Shown here one piece after another: positions 12,240 through 24,867 of a DNA stretch of 64,000 bases (positions are counted from its first letter, which is position 1; every line of letters begins with the position of its first letter). Position numbers and translations under genes: made by a program. This DNA comes from Lutjanus erythropterus (lineage: Eukaryota > Chordata > Actinopteri > Lutjaniformes > Lutjanidae), in NCBI GenBank assembly GCA_020091685.1, contig CM034612.1:28621403-28685402 (forward strand). Direction: 5' to 3'. A model generated the notes under the pieces. It was not told where the DNA came from and ran no database searches. It was given only the letters and a program-made list of their open reading frames with translations.

Positions 12240-13392
12240 ATGCAGAATCAACTTTCTGTGAAACAGCTCAGGGACCTCTGGCCTACTCTTCATATGCAGT
12301 TCGAGGTAATATAGTTAATCTCTCTCACCTGTTTTTGCTTTGTCAGTAATCTATGTCACATTATGTACAGTTTTGCCTAATTTGATTAATCTTGAAATAA
12401 TCACTTGGTTTTACTGTGAATTTATTTCAATCAGGAGAGACAAAGAGTAAAAGAGAAATGGTTTATTGGCACGTGCATGATATATGAAACATGAACAGTC
12501 TTTGGCGGTTAGACCCCATTGAGGTGAAACAACATGTATATATATATAAATGGGGGTGATGAAGCTGTAGTGAAGAGAACCCCCCGGGGTCCAGACACTG
12601 GTGGTGGTGGTGAAGAGGTGCGAAGCAGAGACTGGTGAGGTGAAGTGGCTCTGGACTCCTGCTGCCTGGACCTAAAGACTGGAGGAGAGAGGGGAGGAGG
12701 AGGAGGATCGAGGTGAACATCTTGTGGCTACCTGGGTCCAATGACTGGAGGAGAGAGGGGTGGAGGAGGGTCGAGCGACTGACTGAATGACAGCTGATGG
12801 AGCAAAGACAGAGGCGATTTAAAGTTTTGGCAGCAGCGAATTGACTGGCTATCGCGACTGTGGCAAAATCTGATTGGATAGTAAAGACGAAGGTGAACGC
12901 CCACAAATAGCTGATTAGAGGGAATAGGAGGAGAGAGCTGGAGTAAAGGAAAGTTATGAATGAAGGCAGTGTAATAGAACGTCTTCCTGATTGAACTTAT
13001 GCTGAGCTTCATTTATTTTATGGACTTGTTTGCAATGAGATATTAAGTTTATGTAGTTACTTTTATTTTGTAAACATTACTGGTATTGCTCTACAACCAA
13101 CATTTAGTCATAATAAGAATATTCTGTTCTAATCCTGTTCTGATTGTTTTTTTTTTCTTTTTACAAAATAATTTATCTTAACGATACACAACCCTAGAAC
13201 TTAATGTACCTTTTCTTTTCTGAAATGTAGCTGTATGCAGCATTCCAATGGCTACCAGAACCTTCCTAACACATTGTACACTGAGTTTGATCACCATACT
13301 CCTCAAGTGATGCCAATTTTCATACAGAAGGCTTCCAAAACTAGAAAGATTTCAGATGCTATGGCTGACATATTCAAGTGCTCGGCGAACAG
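12240..13392 (+). pseudogene. Two-exon remnant of a multi-copy teleost gene of unknown function
   Basis: Exon 12240-12305 starts with ATG and reads MQNQLSVKQLRDLWPTLHMQ, ending at a GTAATA donor in phase 0. Exon 13231-13392 follows a TTCTGAAATGTAG acceptor, begins LYAAFQ, then shifts frame within about 10 bases and stays open as NGYQNLPNTLYTEFDHHTPQ and onward to a GTGATT donor. I recognise the pattern LRxxWPxLF...L..TFx.x.D.HTPxL from a repeated uncharacterised protein family in fish. The frameshift near 13246-13255 and the lack of further exons indicate a decayed copy. The possible C-terminal exon of a related copy is at 30802-31110 on the other strand. Confidence 0.5.
12540..12790. repeat. 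Purine-rich imperfect direct repeat
   Basis: The unit ACTGGAGGAGAGAGGGG occurs twice (about 12676 and 12740), each after a CCTGGACC or CCTGGGTCC box, within a GA/GGT-rich stretch. It lies inside the intron of the decayed gene above. Its origin is unknown. Confidence 0.5.
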
Positions 13393-13859
13393 GTGATTAT
13401 GCATTTCACAGGATAAATCTTTGTGTAATGTTTAACTTTAATGGTTCAGATGAGCTTTAATTCCACAATTGCTCCACTCTGTAGTCCGTGTTTTGTCCAT
13501 ATTCTGTTTCTGATTGCACCACAGAACTTATTTTCAGATGTTGTAGTGGCTGGTTGGTTGGAACGGTTTGGCAATGGATTTGATGAATAAACTTGTCACA
13601 GAATTTATACTTTTTATCTTCTTAGGAACTACATGATTTTCTGTGTTTTTGTAATGGTTAACACACTAGTATGTAGAAGCTCTTTAACTGAAATGATATT
13701 TTTAATGCTAAATAGAATTATTATGCTTATCCATGAATTTTCAAATGACTTTTACAAAAAAACATTATTTCTTGATTAAGATGTCAAATTATTTATTTGC
13801 ATTAATTATTTACTTGCATTCCTGAACAGAATGTTATGCTTGATTAATTTCTGACTTCT

Positions 13860-14110
13860 CAGAGAAGCCCAGTGAGCCAGCTCAAATTTGGGTATAAAAA
13901 GGTGAATTCAGTTTGAAATTTGAAAGGTACTTTGGATGGACCAAGTCCAAGTTTGAACTCTCCAGTCAGCATTGTTGTGTTTATGTCCACAGAAAAGCTG
14001 GAGAATGTTTTGATGCCAGATGCATTGCACCCACAGTGAAACACGGTGGAGATTCCATTAGGGTATGAGGTTCCATTTGTGGAAACGGCATGGGCAAATT
14101 AGTGAAAATC
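13860..14110 (+). pseudogene. Tc1/mariner transposase fragment
   Basis: In one frame near 13935-14065 the translation reads WTKSKFELSSQ, then VHRKAGECFDARCIAPTVKH followed by GGDSIRV and a stop. This matches the conserved Tc1 stretch around the second catalytic Asp (usually WTDESKFELFG...RCIAPTVKHGGGSVMVWG); the Asp of TDESKF is replaced by Lys. Only this short part remains and no inverted repeats are visible. Confidence 0.75.
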
Positions 14111-15156
14111 AATGGTACAAAATATACATTTTTTTATACATGTACATCGAGAGCAATAAGGAAAAGGGTCAAATTACTTGCATTTGTACTGTATGTCTAT
14201 GGCGAATAAAGCTGATTATAGTTCTAATTTCATCCTTGCCAGGAATGTTTATCTTACATTTTAAATATTTTCACACTGCCAGTCTAAAAGCAGGTCCTGT
14301 CCCTGCACTATTAGATTTAAGAAGGAAGAAGATATCCTCTGAATCATTGTTATAATTAAATATTCCCAAGAAAATTAAATTTAAAAAAAATAATTCACAG
14401 GATGTCCTTTCCCTACTTGATTGTGCTTGCTATGCATTTTTATATACTGATGCTGACATTCTAATATTCCATCATGTACAATAATAGAAATAGTAATATA
14501 ATAATTGTTTAAAAAATGTATTAACATTTATATATGTATGTATATGTAACAATTATAAAAATATATACAATGTATACAATAAATGTAAAATAAATAAATA
14601 AATAAATAAGAAAATGTATCTAATTCTAGTCCATTCAGCATCAGTGTTGTTGGAATCTCAAGGAATGTTGAGCAAGTAATTCTTATTTATAAGGCCTGTT
14701 AACAGGAGCAGTGTTGTGCAATTTTCCTCTTTGATGTGGTTTACAATGGGGTAAAGGCTCTGAGAAAATAATGCTCTAGTCCTCTCTCCTCCTCAAGACA
14801 CACTCCACCAGGTCATGTCAGAAGGTCTGTGGAGTTTGCTCATAAATTCACTGTGCAATCCACTGTTGACTTGGTTTTGAAAACACAAATTTGTACTGTG
14901 GCAGAGTTAGTAATATTACTGTATTACTACCCCTCACAGCAGCGGAAATTTTTTTACTTAGTGTTGTACAAAACAGGTGTTATTGAGGTCCTGCAACATT
15001 TTGTCACACACAACCTGGAGCAAGTGAAGGGTAAGAGAGAGGCATGCTGTTGGTAGAGATTACACTGGCAATTTGAGCAGGTCTGTGGCAAAAAAGCACT
15101 TCAATGCACAAACTTTTATGGGATTTGCCCCCATATATACTGTTGTAACTCATTTT
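14111..15156. other. Intergenic, AT-rich, with an (AAAT)n tract
   Basis: An AAAT microsatellite lies at about 14590-14612. A 75-codon open stretch at 14829-15056 has no recognisable motif and no splice context, so I do not call a gene. Confidence 0.5.
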
Positions 15157-15247
15157 GTGGCTGCCGGTGTCGTGCCAAAGTAGTTATCCCTGATAAGAAA
15201 AGTATCCACTCTGTGGGAGCATGCCTGCACTCAGTAAACGCAGACCT
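15157..15247 (+). repeat. Inverted-repeat partner of 18893-18978
   Basis: The run GTGGCTGCC...GTAGTTATCCC...AAAGTATCC...GGGAGC...CACTCAGTAAACGCAGAC matches the reverse complement of 18893-18978, with about two thirds of positions alike. The two copies enclose the second L1. Confidence 0.6.
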
Positions 15248-16094
15248 ATGTTACTACTCTTAGATGTCACATAAGTTAATGAAATATAGCGACATATGGA
15301 TTGTATAATTTACCATGTGAGTACTGTTTTGCCAACGAGATTATAAAAGTTATAAATGGCTCATGCATCAAAATACAATTGTTTTGTTTGTTCAAAATGT
15401 TTTTATTCTTTTGTACTTGTTGAAGTTTATTGCACAAATGCAATCATATGTTTTCCTCGTAAACAAAAGGCCGCCATCTTGCGCCGCCATGTTCTCTGCG
15501 GCTGCGCAGAGCGGACGCGTTGCATAAACTCAGCAGACAGCGAAGAGGAGGACAGACAACAGTATTTGTACCAATGGCAAACTATCTTGTTTTCTGAAGG
15601 CTGACACAACTGGGTGAAGCTCGTAAAGAGCAGGGTTGATCAAGGAATTGAATTTCACTTTGCCAGATATCCACTACTAATTATTGAAGAATCCCCCAAA
15701 ACCAACAGAAGCAGTGCATAAGGGAATCTGAGGGTTCAGCGAAGAAGAAAGGGAATGGATGATCCTGGTGGCTAATCTCCTTGTTGATTAAATGCAAATC
15801 AAATTTAGACAAATCTAACGGTAGGAAACATCCTGAAAGCAGTAAACTTGAGTGCAATTTATAAATTGATAAAGTTTAACACTGTCCAAACTCCTGTGTG
15901 TTAAGAGTTCTTTGGAGCCGTTCACCACAATCAGTGTCTTTCTTGTTCATTCCATTTGACTTTTGCAACTTATAGTGAAAACAGAACCAGTTGAGAAATT
16001 ATGGTTACGGGCACTAAAATTAATATTTGTAGTGGTAGTATTGTCATCATTATTATTATTACTATTGTTAATATTATTGTTGTTACTTTTTTCA
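15248..16094. other. Intergenic, with a short GC-rich patch
   Basis: A CpG-rich patch (about 15468-15520) contains GCCGCCATCTTGCGCCGCCA, resembling YY1-type promoter motifs often found at the ends of repeats and genes. An 82-codon open frame crosses it but shows no motif. I see no other feature. Confidence 0.4.
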
Positions 16095-18160
16095 ATGACA
16101 CCAATTAAGTTCATAACCTAGAATGGACAAGGTCTTAATTCACCAGCTAAAAGGATTAAAATAATATCTCATCTCTCAAAACTTAAAGGAGACATCTGTT
16201 TACTACAAAACACATTTGATTAGTTCAAAACTTTGCTTATTAAAAACTAATCAGGCCAACCAGGTATTTGCAGCTTCATATAATTCCAAGAGTAGAGGTG
16301 TTGCAGTGCTGATCAATAATAAAATACCTTATAGCAATAACTCAACCATAGTAGATCCTGATGGACGGTACATCATAATTAATGGTTCCATTGGGGAAGT
16401 TAAGCTAACAATTGCCAATGTAAATGGTCCAAATAAGGACAATCCAGCATTTTTTCATCAATTCTTTTCCAATATAATGAAATTTGCTGATACAACAATA
16501 ATTATTGGAGGTGATTTCAACACAACTCTTTGTCCAAAACTTGACCGGTCAAACATCACTAAATTTCCCAGACCTTGGCAATCATCTGAAACAGTTGAGC
16601 AATATAGGTCTGACTTTGGTCTTGGTTATATATGGCGACTAAGGAACCCAACCAGAGAAGAATATATATATGCTATTCATCTCACTACAACTCCTTCTCT
16701 CAAATTGATTACTTCCTCGCTAGCAACTCAATCATATCAAAGACAGAAGAAATAAAAATCCACCCCATTATCATTTCTGGTCATGCCCCAGTAAGCTTTA
16801 CTCTTACTATGGATACCACTATTAAACCATGCACAAGATGGTGCTTCAATACCTCACTCACATTCCGATTTCACCACATACTTCAATAGAGAGTGGATAC
16901 ATTTCCTAGAAATGACTCCCCAACAACTTAACCCATATTATTCTGGGAAACAGCAAAGGCAGTGATGAGAGGAAAAATAATTTCATACTCTACCAACAAA
17001 AAAAGGGAAGAACAAAAATTGAAAAAGGAGCTTGAGCAGAGAGTAGAAGAATTGAATGGTATTTTAGCTACAAATCATTCTGATGATATTGAAAAAGAAC
17101 TAACTGAAACAAAGTATAAACTTAATATTATAAATAAAAAGACTGTTTCTTATACAAAGGCTTAAACATAACTGTATAATTGTATTAATGATAAATCAGG
17201 AAAATATCTGGCAAATCAACTCAGGCGACAACAAGAAAAAAACATAATACAAGCTATAAAAAATCATAGGGGAAGACTGTACACTCAAAATGATATCTCA
17301 AGAACTTTTAATACATTCTATAGCAGTCTTTATAAACCGAACTGTACACCCAACCAAACAGCGTTAAAACATTTTTTTTGACAATATAGATCTTCCCAAG
17401 TTACCAGTAATTCATGCAAATATCCTAGACAGACCCATCATGTTGGATGACTGTCACAAAGCTCTTCAAGCCATGTCAAATAAAAAAGCAGCTGGATCAG
17501 ACCGATTCCCCACAGAATTCTACAAGCATTTCTGGACCACAATTTTGCCATTATTCATTAAGATGGTAACAGAAATGTACAAATCCTCCACTATTTCTCC
17601 TCATATGAATTTGGCACTTATGTCACTTCTCCTTAAACCTAACAAGGATCCTACTCTCTGCTCAAACTACCTCCTCCTATTCACTCATTAACATAGATAT
17701 TACGGATGTCCACTCTCTCCACTGCCATTCGGCAGGACACACAAATCCCTGGAATCACCGTAGCCTGTACAACTCATAAGATCAGTTTTTATACCGATGT
17801 TTTATTATTATACATACAAAACCCATCATCACTTCCTGCAGTGTTTAAACTCATAGAAAGATTCTCCTCCATCTCAAGCTATTCCGTTAATTGGTCCAAA
17901 TCCACCATCCTCCTACTAAATCAAAACCACACTCCCCAAACTACCCTTCAACATCCCAACTGGTAACATTCGATATCTGGGCATTGATATTTCCGCCAAG
18001 CTTCCAGAGTTGTTCTACCTCAATTTCACCCCCATTCTTGAGTCAGTTGAAGATCAGTTAACCCGTTGGAATAACCTACCACTGTCTCTTGCAGGTTGCA
18101 ACGCAGCAGTCAAAATGTCAATTCTTCATATTGTAGAGCAAATAAGTTATATTCGCCATT
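16095..18160 (+). mobile_element. Second L1-type LINE, internally deleted
   Basis: The endonuclease begins near 16107 (FIT, stop, NGQGLNSPAKRIK) and continues in an open frame 16216-16755 with RGVAVLINNKIPY, TIIIGGDFNTTL and FPRPWQSSETVEQYRSDFGL. A linker follows, then reverse transcriptase (LQAMSNKKAAGSDRFPTEFY at 17467). The frame then jumps from LINIDI (about 17690) to CPLSPLPF (about 17710), so roughly the central catalytic part is missing. FYTDVLLLY stands where YADDVLLY is expected, and RYLGIDIS...LAGCNAAVKMSIL closes the copy. No tail is visible at 18160. Confidence 0.82.
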
Positions 18161-18892
18161 CGCCAAAGTTGTGACCTATAGAGACTAACAACGTAACACA
18201 TTTTCCAAAATTATTCATAAACAAAGCTCATTACTAGAAAGACCTAGTCGATGCTTGTTACCCCACATGTCACGTGACGGCCTCCTTAGCTTGAAAAGGG
18301 AGCGGCGGCATAGGGGGAAATCTGCTTGGTTGTGTTCTGCATTTTGACCCCTAGATGTCGCTGAAAATTACACACTTGTCCTTTAACACATGTTTTTACG
18401 CTTCATCTAGGCCACATGTATGGGACTTGAAGTGTACATTTAACTGAATGCAGCATGGTAAACAATATTATATTCATGGTATCAACCTTGCTGTTGCAAA
18501 TGATGACTTGCCCTTGGATGTGGATGAATTCTCACTCCCTAAAGAGTAAAAACTAATCACAATGATAACCATGATTATAATATAGGTGTTGTATTTATAA
18601 AGCACTTTTCATGACACAGAGCAATTAAGGTAGGCTATGTATACCATGCTGGACATGCAGTCTGCCAAAATATGTATCCCTTGATACATGAGGACACACA
18701 TTATTTCAGGCTGTATTTTCTTCCTGCCAAAATATGTATCCTGTCTCTAAAGCCCAGTCTTTACCATATCATCTTGTTGTTTATTTCACAAATACTTCAG
18801 ATCATGTCTAATAATCCTGGTGAATATAAATAAGTTCTTCTTTCCTATCAAGAGTTATAGGGGGTTATAGGGAGTTATAGGGCTTTAGAGAC
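18161..18892. other. Intergenic with low-copy repeat-like pieces
   Basis: A 21-base string, CTGCCAAAATATGTATCC and flanks, occurs twice about 63 bases apart (18662 and 18725). The 18180-18385 part, ending in CTAGATGTCGCTGAAAATTAC and CTTTAA, resembles a fish MITE remnant. No gene is seen. Confidence 0.4.
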
Positions 18893-18978
18893 AAGTCTGC
18901 GTTTACTGAGTGTGGGCTTGCTCCCGCAGTTGGGGATACTTTTCCTTTTGGGGATAACTACCATGGCGGCCACAGCAC
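18893..18978 (-). repeat. Inverted-repeat partner of 15157-15247
   Basis: Read on the minus strand it gives TGGCCGCCATGGTAGTTATC, then AAAGTATCC, GGGAGC and CACTCAGTAAACGCAGAC, as in the copy at 15157. A 66-codon plus-strand frame overlaps it but looks accidental. Confidence 0.6.
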
Positions 18979-19977
18979 GAGATGGAGACAAAAAGCTACA
19001 GTCAAGTCAGACAGTTTCCAGGAGACTTCAAAGAAGATACAGGAAGAGACACTATGATCCCCTTAGATCACCTGTAGTTTACCTGACATTTGCAGACCAC
19101 GTTCATAGCTGAAGAAATAAAGTGTGTTCTTGATCGGTGATTGAAGTTGAAATAGAGAGACACCTTCTGTTACATGGAACATCTGTTCTTTTATTTTCCT
19201 TTTAAAGCACTTTGAAACTATTCTTTTGAAAAGTCACTTAAAAAACTGTATTATTATTTTGAGCCACAAAATATCTGCTTGTTGACAGATTGAAACTATG
19301 TTGCACAACATCAGACTAATATATCCAGCATTAAATATTACAATTACACAGAAAATTAGTATTATACACAACAGTGTTGTCAAAATTAAGAGCCAATCGG
19401 AGCCTGTCAGCTCATCCATCAGGTGACAGCCAGGTATTTGCAGTCAGTAGAAAGCAACTGTGGTGCCTCGCTGTGAAAACAATAAGGGTCCAGCTGCAGC
19501 CTTGCAGACCCTCCAAACAATGACCCATCCAAACCTCGTCTATTGTTATTGCAGCAACGGGAGTAAGCGGCTTCAGAGTCCAAAACACACCCCCTCCATA
19601 ACACGCCCACTTGGACAGACGCTACGATGACTTAGAACAACAAGAAACCAAAGTAAATCAAAAATAAATTAAAAATGTTATTGACAGTAACAATTTCAGC
19701 TACTGCTAGGAAAAGAAATAAAGGAAATCTTTGAGCCACAACAATATTTTGCCTTCAGCATAAATAATGTGCAAACAAAAGGTGGCTCAGGAAAAAACAT
19801 AATTTTAGCAAGTACTAATCAGAAATAATCAGGATAAATTATGGATTGTGTTGGCCTAGCTAATGAAATTATATAGACATTTCTCTTTAAAACTGTATAT
19901 TGTTGATTTTTAAGAACATCAAAATGTGTCTTTGTACATTTTAAATTAGAACAATTTAATAACTTGTAATTCAAGTT
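18979..19977. other. Intergenic, nothing assigned
   Basis: AT-rich sequence. The last 150 bases may be the far side of the L1 3' end at 24169, because the TTAA element appears to have landed in or beside that LINE, but the similarity is too low to be sure. Confidence 0.35.
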
Positions 19978-19981
19978 TTAA

Positions 19982-22900
19982 AGGTCCCATATTATGCCCC
20001 TTTCTGACAAGTTTTTATAAGTCTCAGAGGTCCTCAAAACATGCTTTTGAAGTTTCTTTCATAAAACACCACTCGGATCATACAGATCAGCGTGTCAATT
20101 TCAGCCTCTCTCAAAACGAGCTGTTTCTGTGCCTGTAGCTTTAAATGCAAATGAGCTGTGACTAGTCACGCCCCTCTCTGGCGGTGGGGGTGGGTTGAAT
20201 CAGCCGGTCCTGGCTGCTATGTTTACGCTGAACGCCATGACAGACATGGCTGCTGTCAGACGCGGTAGATTTTAAACATCTAATTTTGATCCAGATGGAG
20301 GCTCCTGCAGAAGTTCAAACACTGCGGATGTTGCCGGACGTGTCTGAATGGTAAGTCTACAACTTTGTGTGTCTTGATACTTTACAGTTAGTCGATGTGT
20401 GTGTTGGTACAGCGTTAAAATGTAACTAGCTTGGTAGCTAATGCTAACTGTAACTCACTCCGGTTATTCATCATTGAGGGAAATTTTGGCGAATAAGTGA
20501 CATCATAATTTGTGAATATAGTTAACCGTCATGCCTCCGGTGAGACACATTAGTACTCTGTGGACAAAGGACCTCTACAAGTGTTGCAGGTGTCCCAATT
20601 ACTGACATATTTTGATGATTGCTGACAATAAATTATCTTTGTTTTACAATATTCTCTGCAGAGATGACTATCAAAATAGTCCTTTCTGTAGCCACATTAT
20701 TTTTTATCATAATACTGAACGTGTTTTAGTATATATGAAATTTTTCAGTCTGTCTGTATCATTTATTATCATTTTATCATCAGTTTTCAGAAGTCAAGGC
20801 TGTGTGCAGTGGTTTGTAAACTACAGTTCCAATATTATGTATTTGAAATTTGCCAAAGCTTCCTGCTCATCCATCACAGCTTGTCTAATGTCTTTCAGGT
20901 TTGAATTTCATAGGCCTTATATTTTGTTGAAATATTTACATTTTTCTAAATTTTGTGGATATGCTCACAACAGATCTTAGAATAGACTCTAGATGAGCTG
21001 AAAAATTATTTTACAATTAATATTTTGCGTCATTTATTTATATTGTTATTATTATACTCTGTGCAATAATAATTCAGTAGTGCAATACAATGACTACACT
21101 GGCATCACAACTACATAATTTATTTATATGAGCATTTAAATCAACCAATGCTCTTATTATAATACATGTATCCTATAACACTTGTCCCCATCTTCAGCAT
21201 ACTGTTGTTTTACACTAGTATGTGTACCACTGCTGTATATATTGTTGTACATCACTTACATACAAATGCATTTTCTACTGTTGTATATAGTTTAATTCAC
21301 AATGCACATATTAACTAATATTTTATTTTTATTTCTTAAAAGCATATTCTATATGCTTTTATATATATGTATATATATATGTGTGTGTGTATATATATTC
21401 TAGTCTTCCTTGAATGGGAATCGATAAAGTATATCTGATTCTGATTGTGATAAGTCATTGTATATTGAGCAGGATAATGTACAGTGAGCAGGTCAGTATT
21501 GTAAAATAAACCTCTTCAGGATAAAGTAAGACCCTCTGCTTTGTGTCAGGGTCCTGCATCATCCTGTCAGGGTTTATTTCACGATACTGACAGAAAAGAT
21601 TTTCACAATATTGTTAGTTGTATTTATGAAGATAAATATGTCTGATTTTTTACAGTTTGCTTTACATTACTTAAGTTGGCATAACATTACAGTGTTCACT
21701 AAACACCATGAATGGAGAAGCACACCCCAATATAAGCAGATACTGTTCATATTAAACATGGAGGAGACAAGTTTTACACATACTGTGAGGCATTTATTGA
21801 ATCGCATATATCACATCATATAACATGTCAAACGATATACCTATCATCCATGACAGTAAACTGAAAGATTCACTGAATCCATGTGAAAAAAAAAAACTTT
21901 GACACATCAAAGATTGATGTTTGTGAGGCTAAACTGGACATCTTTTCCACGTTTCATTCATTACAGGTATCAGCCTATCAGAGCGTTGTGAGCTGGTGCT
22001 GAGGTTTCCTCGTCAAAGCCTGTCTGGTTCTTAGGATTCGCACCATGTTTCCTGACGCCCAGGGCCTCTATGTTGGATTCAGACCTCCTCTTAGTTGAAC
22101 CAGGACACACAGCTGGCAATGACCTTCTCCTTGTCTGGCTCCTCATACTGTGCACTCAGGTCCTCTGGATCTTCATCCCTGTCTGGCACCGGGTCCAGAA
22201 ACACTTTCAAAAAGATGAGGTCCATTAAGTCAGCCACATATCCTGTGCAATATTACACAAAGATTTTGTTTAGACTTCAAAAAAGTCAGTGCATTATGTT
22301 CATGTGTGTATTTATATAAGTTATTAGTTTTCTATTTTATTTTATTTTTTTTATTGAAACCTTTACAACAACTGTTACAGTGATACAGTAAATACAACAT
22401 GTACATGACTTGATTTTAGTTACAAATAAAAGAACGTAACACTTACAAAACATGGACTCAGTCTTCACTGGTTTTGTTCTACAGGCTCCTCTCATGGTCT
22501 TTAGGAAGTGCACTTTGAAGAGTTGGTCTCCACCAGATCTGATGTGTGGTTTGTCAGCAGGTTCACTGTAATACATGACAGCCAGGCAGAGTCTGAAAGT
22601 ACAGTAGTACAGAGAAAATCAAAGATGGAAATAATGAACAACTGTAAATATTTTTTACAAATTAAAAGTAACCACAATTTCATTTACCTGCACAGCATTC
22701 CAAGAAATGGAAACACCAAGAGTCTTTCAAATGCTACTGAGCCAATATATGCAATCATACACTGCTATGGCCTAATATATTTATAATAACAGCTGATGTG
22801 TGTGACTTGGTCATTGTTACAATGCCGTTTTTGTGAGTAAAAACTGATAACCCATGTAGTCACATGATTTTATGAATTGTATTGATATCAAAGCAAAACA

Positions 22901-24164
22901 GTCGTCATTATGGACGTGTCCCTCTCCTCCTGCATGTCCTGCACCCCCACTGTGTTGTTTGTAATGTAATGCAGGACTACTGTTACCGTACTGTTGTCCT
23001 TTAGCGCATCAGTGTTGAAGCACCATAAACACTGAATAGAGGAGGGGGTGGTGTTGGTGAGGAAGCTGTTGAACCGGAGAAATTAAACTTATTTTCTGAT
23101 TATTTTGGTTCTTACATTCTAAGCACAGATAAACACAACTGAATACCTGCGCTAATCACAATTTTAGTCTGAACACAAGTTTCTCGGCTTGATTTTGCAG
23201 CAGGTCGCTACACATTTCAGGTATGAGACACTTAGCAGCTTGGTGCTAATCTAAGTTACACAGCGGGCAGATGAGAGAGGAGGCGTCCATAACAACAGAG
23301 CAGATAACACAAACCCAGCAGCATGAAGTCACACAAAAACTGACATGAAAAACAGTCACCAGCATCCAATTTACTATTCTGTTTAGTTAACTGGCTTCAC
23401 ATGAGGTTTAACGTTCACACAGATTATCTTGACTCTCCCTCAATATTATACAGCGTGTGAGCACACAGTAGATGCTACACATATTAGCCGCGATGCTAAC
23501 GGCAGGATGAGCGGCTAAATACACAGTAAAGCAGCATAAAGATGATAAAACTTACCGCTGCCATGTCTGCAGTTATGTCACAGTCGGTACTGAGCCATCC
23601 TTGAGCTTCATTTTTGAAGTGAATCCTGTTTTGCACTGATCGTCGATGAAGAAGCAGTCTGAAGTAAAATGGTTAGCACACACACAACACTTTACCGGTG
23701 TTGTGAGGACATTTTACTTAAAAATAAAATTAATAAATGAATCCACTGGGTCTTCTGTGGGTCAGATGACGGGAGTAAATGCAGACATTTGTACTCGTTC
23801 CTGCAGCCAACAACAGAGCACTTGTTGTGCTTTCCTTGTGCCTTCGACATCTCTCTTTGCCTGTGTAGTGTTACTGGAGAAAAAAATGGCGACCGGGAGG
23901 CGGACTCGTAGGTTTTCAGTGGGCGGCACAGACACGCAGCACAGGGAGTGTCTCCGGCTCAGAGGAGGCGCTTGCCTGGCTATGTCGTCATAGATGGGCA
24001 CAAATCTAAACAGAGCGTTTTGGCCGACATTCACTGAAAGGTGGAGCAAGCAAAGGAGGGAGAGAGAGGATTGTTCTCATATCAGGGGAGTCTGAAGGCA
24101 GGCCGGGGACACATATTTTCACTGGAAAACCTTGAAAAAGTGCATTTTGCATAATATGGGACCT
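19982..24164 (-). mobile_element. TTAA-site DNA transposon with THAP remnants (Kolobok-like)
   Basis: The element is 4183 bp, flanked by TTAA (19978-19981 and 24165-24168). Its 16-bp terminal inverted repeats are AGGTCCCATATTATGC at the left and the exact complement at the right. Minus-strand relics of a THAP finger and a transposase lie inside. A TTAA target plus a THAP-containing transposase fits the Kolobok superfamily; piggyBac also uses TTAA but has no THAP domain. An AT/GT microsatellite (about 21360-21400) and a LINE-type tail (AATCGATAAAGTATATCTGA, about 21420) are later additions. Confidence 0.8.
22091..23658 (-). pseudogene. THAP-domain transposase exons, degraded
   Basis: Exon 23556-23658 follows a TTCAG acceptor and reads CFFIDDQCKTGFTSKMKLKD then GSVPTV, matching the last part of a THAP zinc finger (the AVPT box, here SVPT); a stop follows in that frame. 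Exon 22447-22592, after a CTTTCAG acceptor, reads LCLAVMYYSEPADKPHIRSG...RTKPVKTESMF. Exon 22091-22242 reads YVADLMDLIFLKVFLDPVPD and ends at a stop after SWFN. The last two look like the C-terminal part of a Kolobok-type transposase. The phase join between them creates a stop, so the copy is dead. The family assignment of the two C-terminal exons is from memory of related fish proteins. Confidence 0.6.
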
Positions 24165-24168
24165 TTAA

Positions 24169-24615
24169 TTATTTCTCTGCTTAATAAACAATGGAATGTG
24201 ACATGATATAGCACACTACAGTTAAGTAACATAAAACAAGTGGCACAGCAAAACCAACAAACAACAACAGTATTGGCACTTGACAGACAAAATAATACTA
24301 ATAATGATAATGACAGTAATGCAAAACTAATAATCATATTAATAATAGAAACATGGAAAAAAGACAGAAAAAAGGGAAGGGGGCAGAAACATCTTCAATC
24401 CTTTATGTTTCTAATGTATATTAAAAAATTTGTCCACACCTCACAAAACCTCCCTTAGTAATTATTGGTCCTTGCTATTAGCGACACAAAGGAGCCGATA
24501 TCCGTCATCAGTTTCAACCATTCATCAAAAACAGGCTTTGTCCGACTCTTCCAGTCGTGAAGAACAATCCTTGAAGCACCAATAATCCGTGTAAATCCGT
24601 GTATCATTCGTTCTT
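24169..24615 (-). mobile_element. L1 3'-end fragment
   Basis: On the minus strand 24615 to about 24440 reads RIIGASRIVLHDWKSRTKPV, FDEWLKLMTDIGSF and FCEVWTNFLIYI, the usual extreme C-terminus of fish L1 ORF2. What follows to 24169 would be its 3' UTR. The TTAA element abuts it at 24165. Confidence 0.7.
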
Positions 24616-24867
24616 TCTATTTTCAATTGGCAATCAAAAATAAAAAAATAAAAAAGTGACAGATTATTTTGTTTTTCGTTTTTTAATCTAACACAAAAAA
24701 CGAACAAATGTCTGGTTTTCAATATTTCAATTTTAGGCTCAGATCAAAAATACGAAATGGAAAAACGGGCCACATGACTGAATTTGATTTTAATATTTAA
24801 TTGATTGTGTTTACGTGACCCCAGAACTGACTCGCCGCAGTTTGGGTAGTGCAGTAGGCAAGGCTAC

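Noticed and set aside
18912..19112. 66-codon frame starting MGLLPQLGILFLLG, signal-peptide-like
   Set aside because: It overlaps a repeat shared with 15157-15247 on the other strand and has no family resemblance.
20291..20351. Plus-strand ATG exon reading MEAPAEVQTLRMLPDVSE with a GTAAGT donor
   Set aside because: It sits inside the TTAA element near its left end; no following exon was found, and the element's coding relics are on the other strand.
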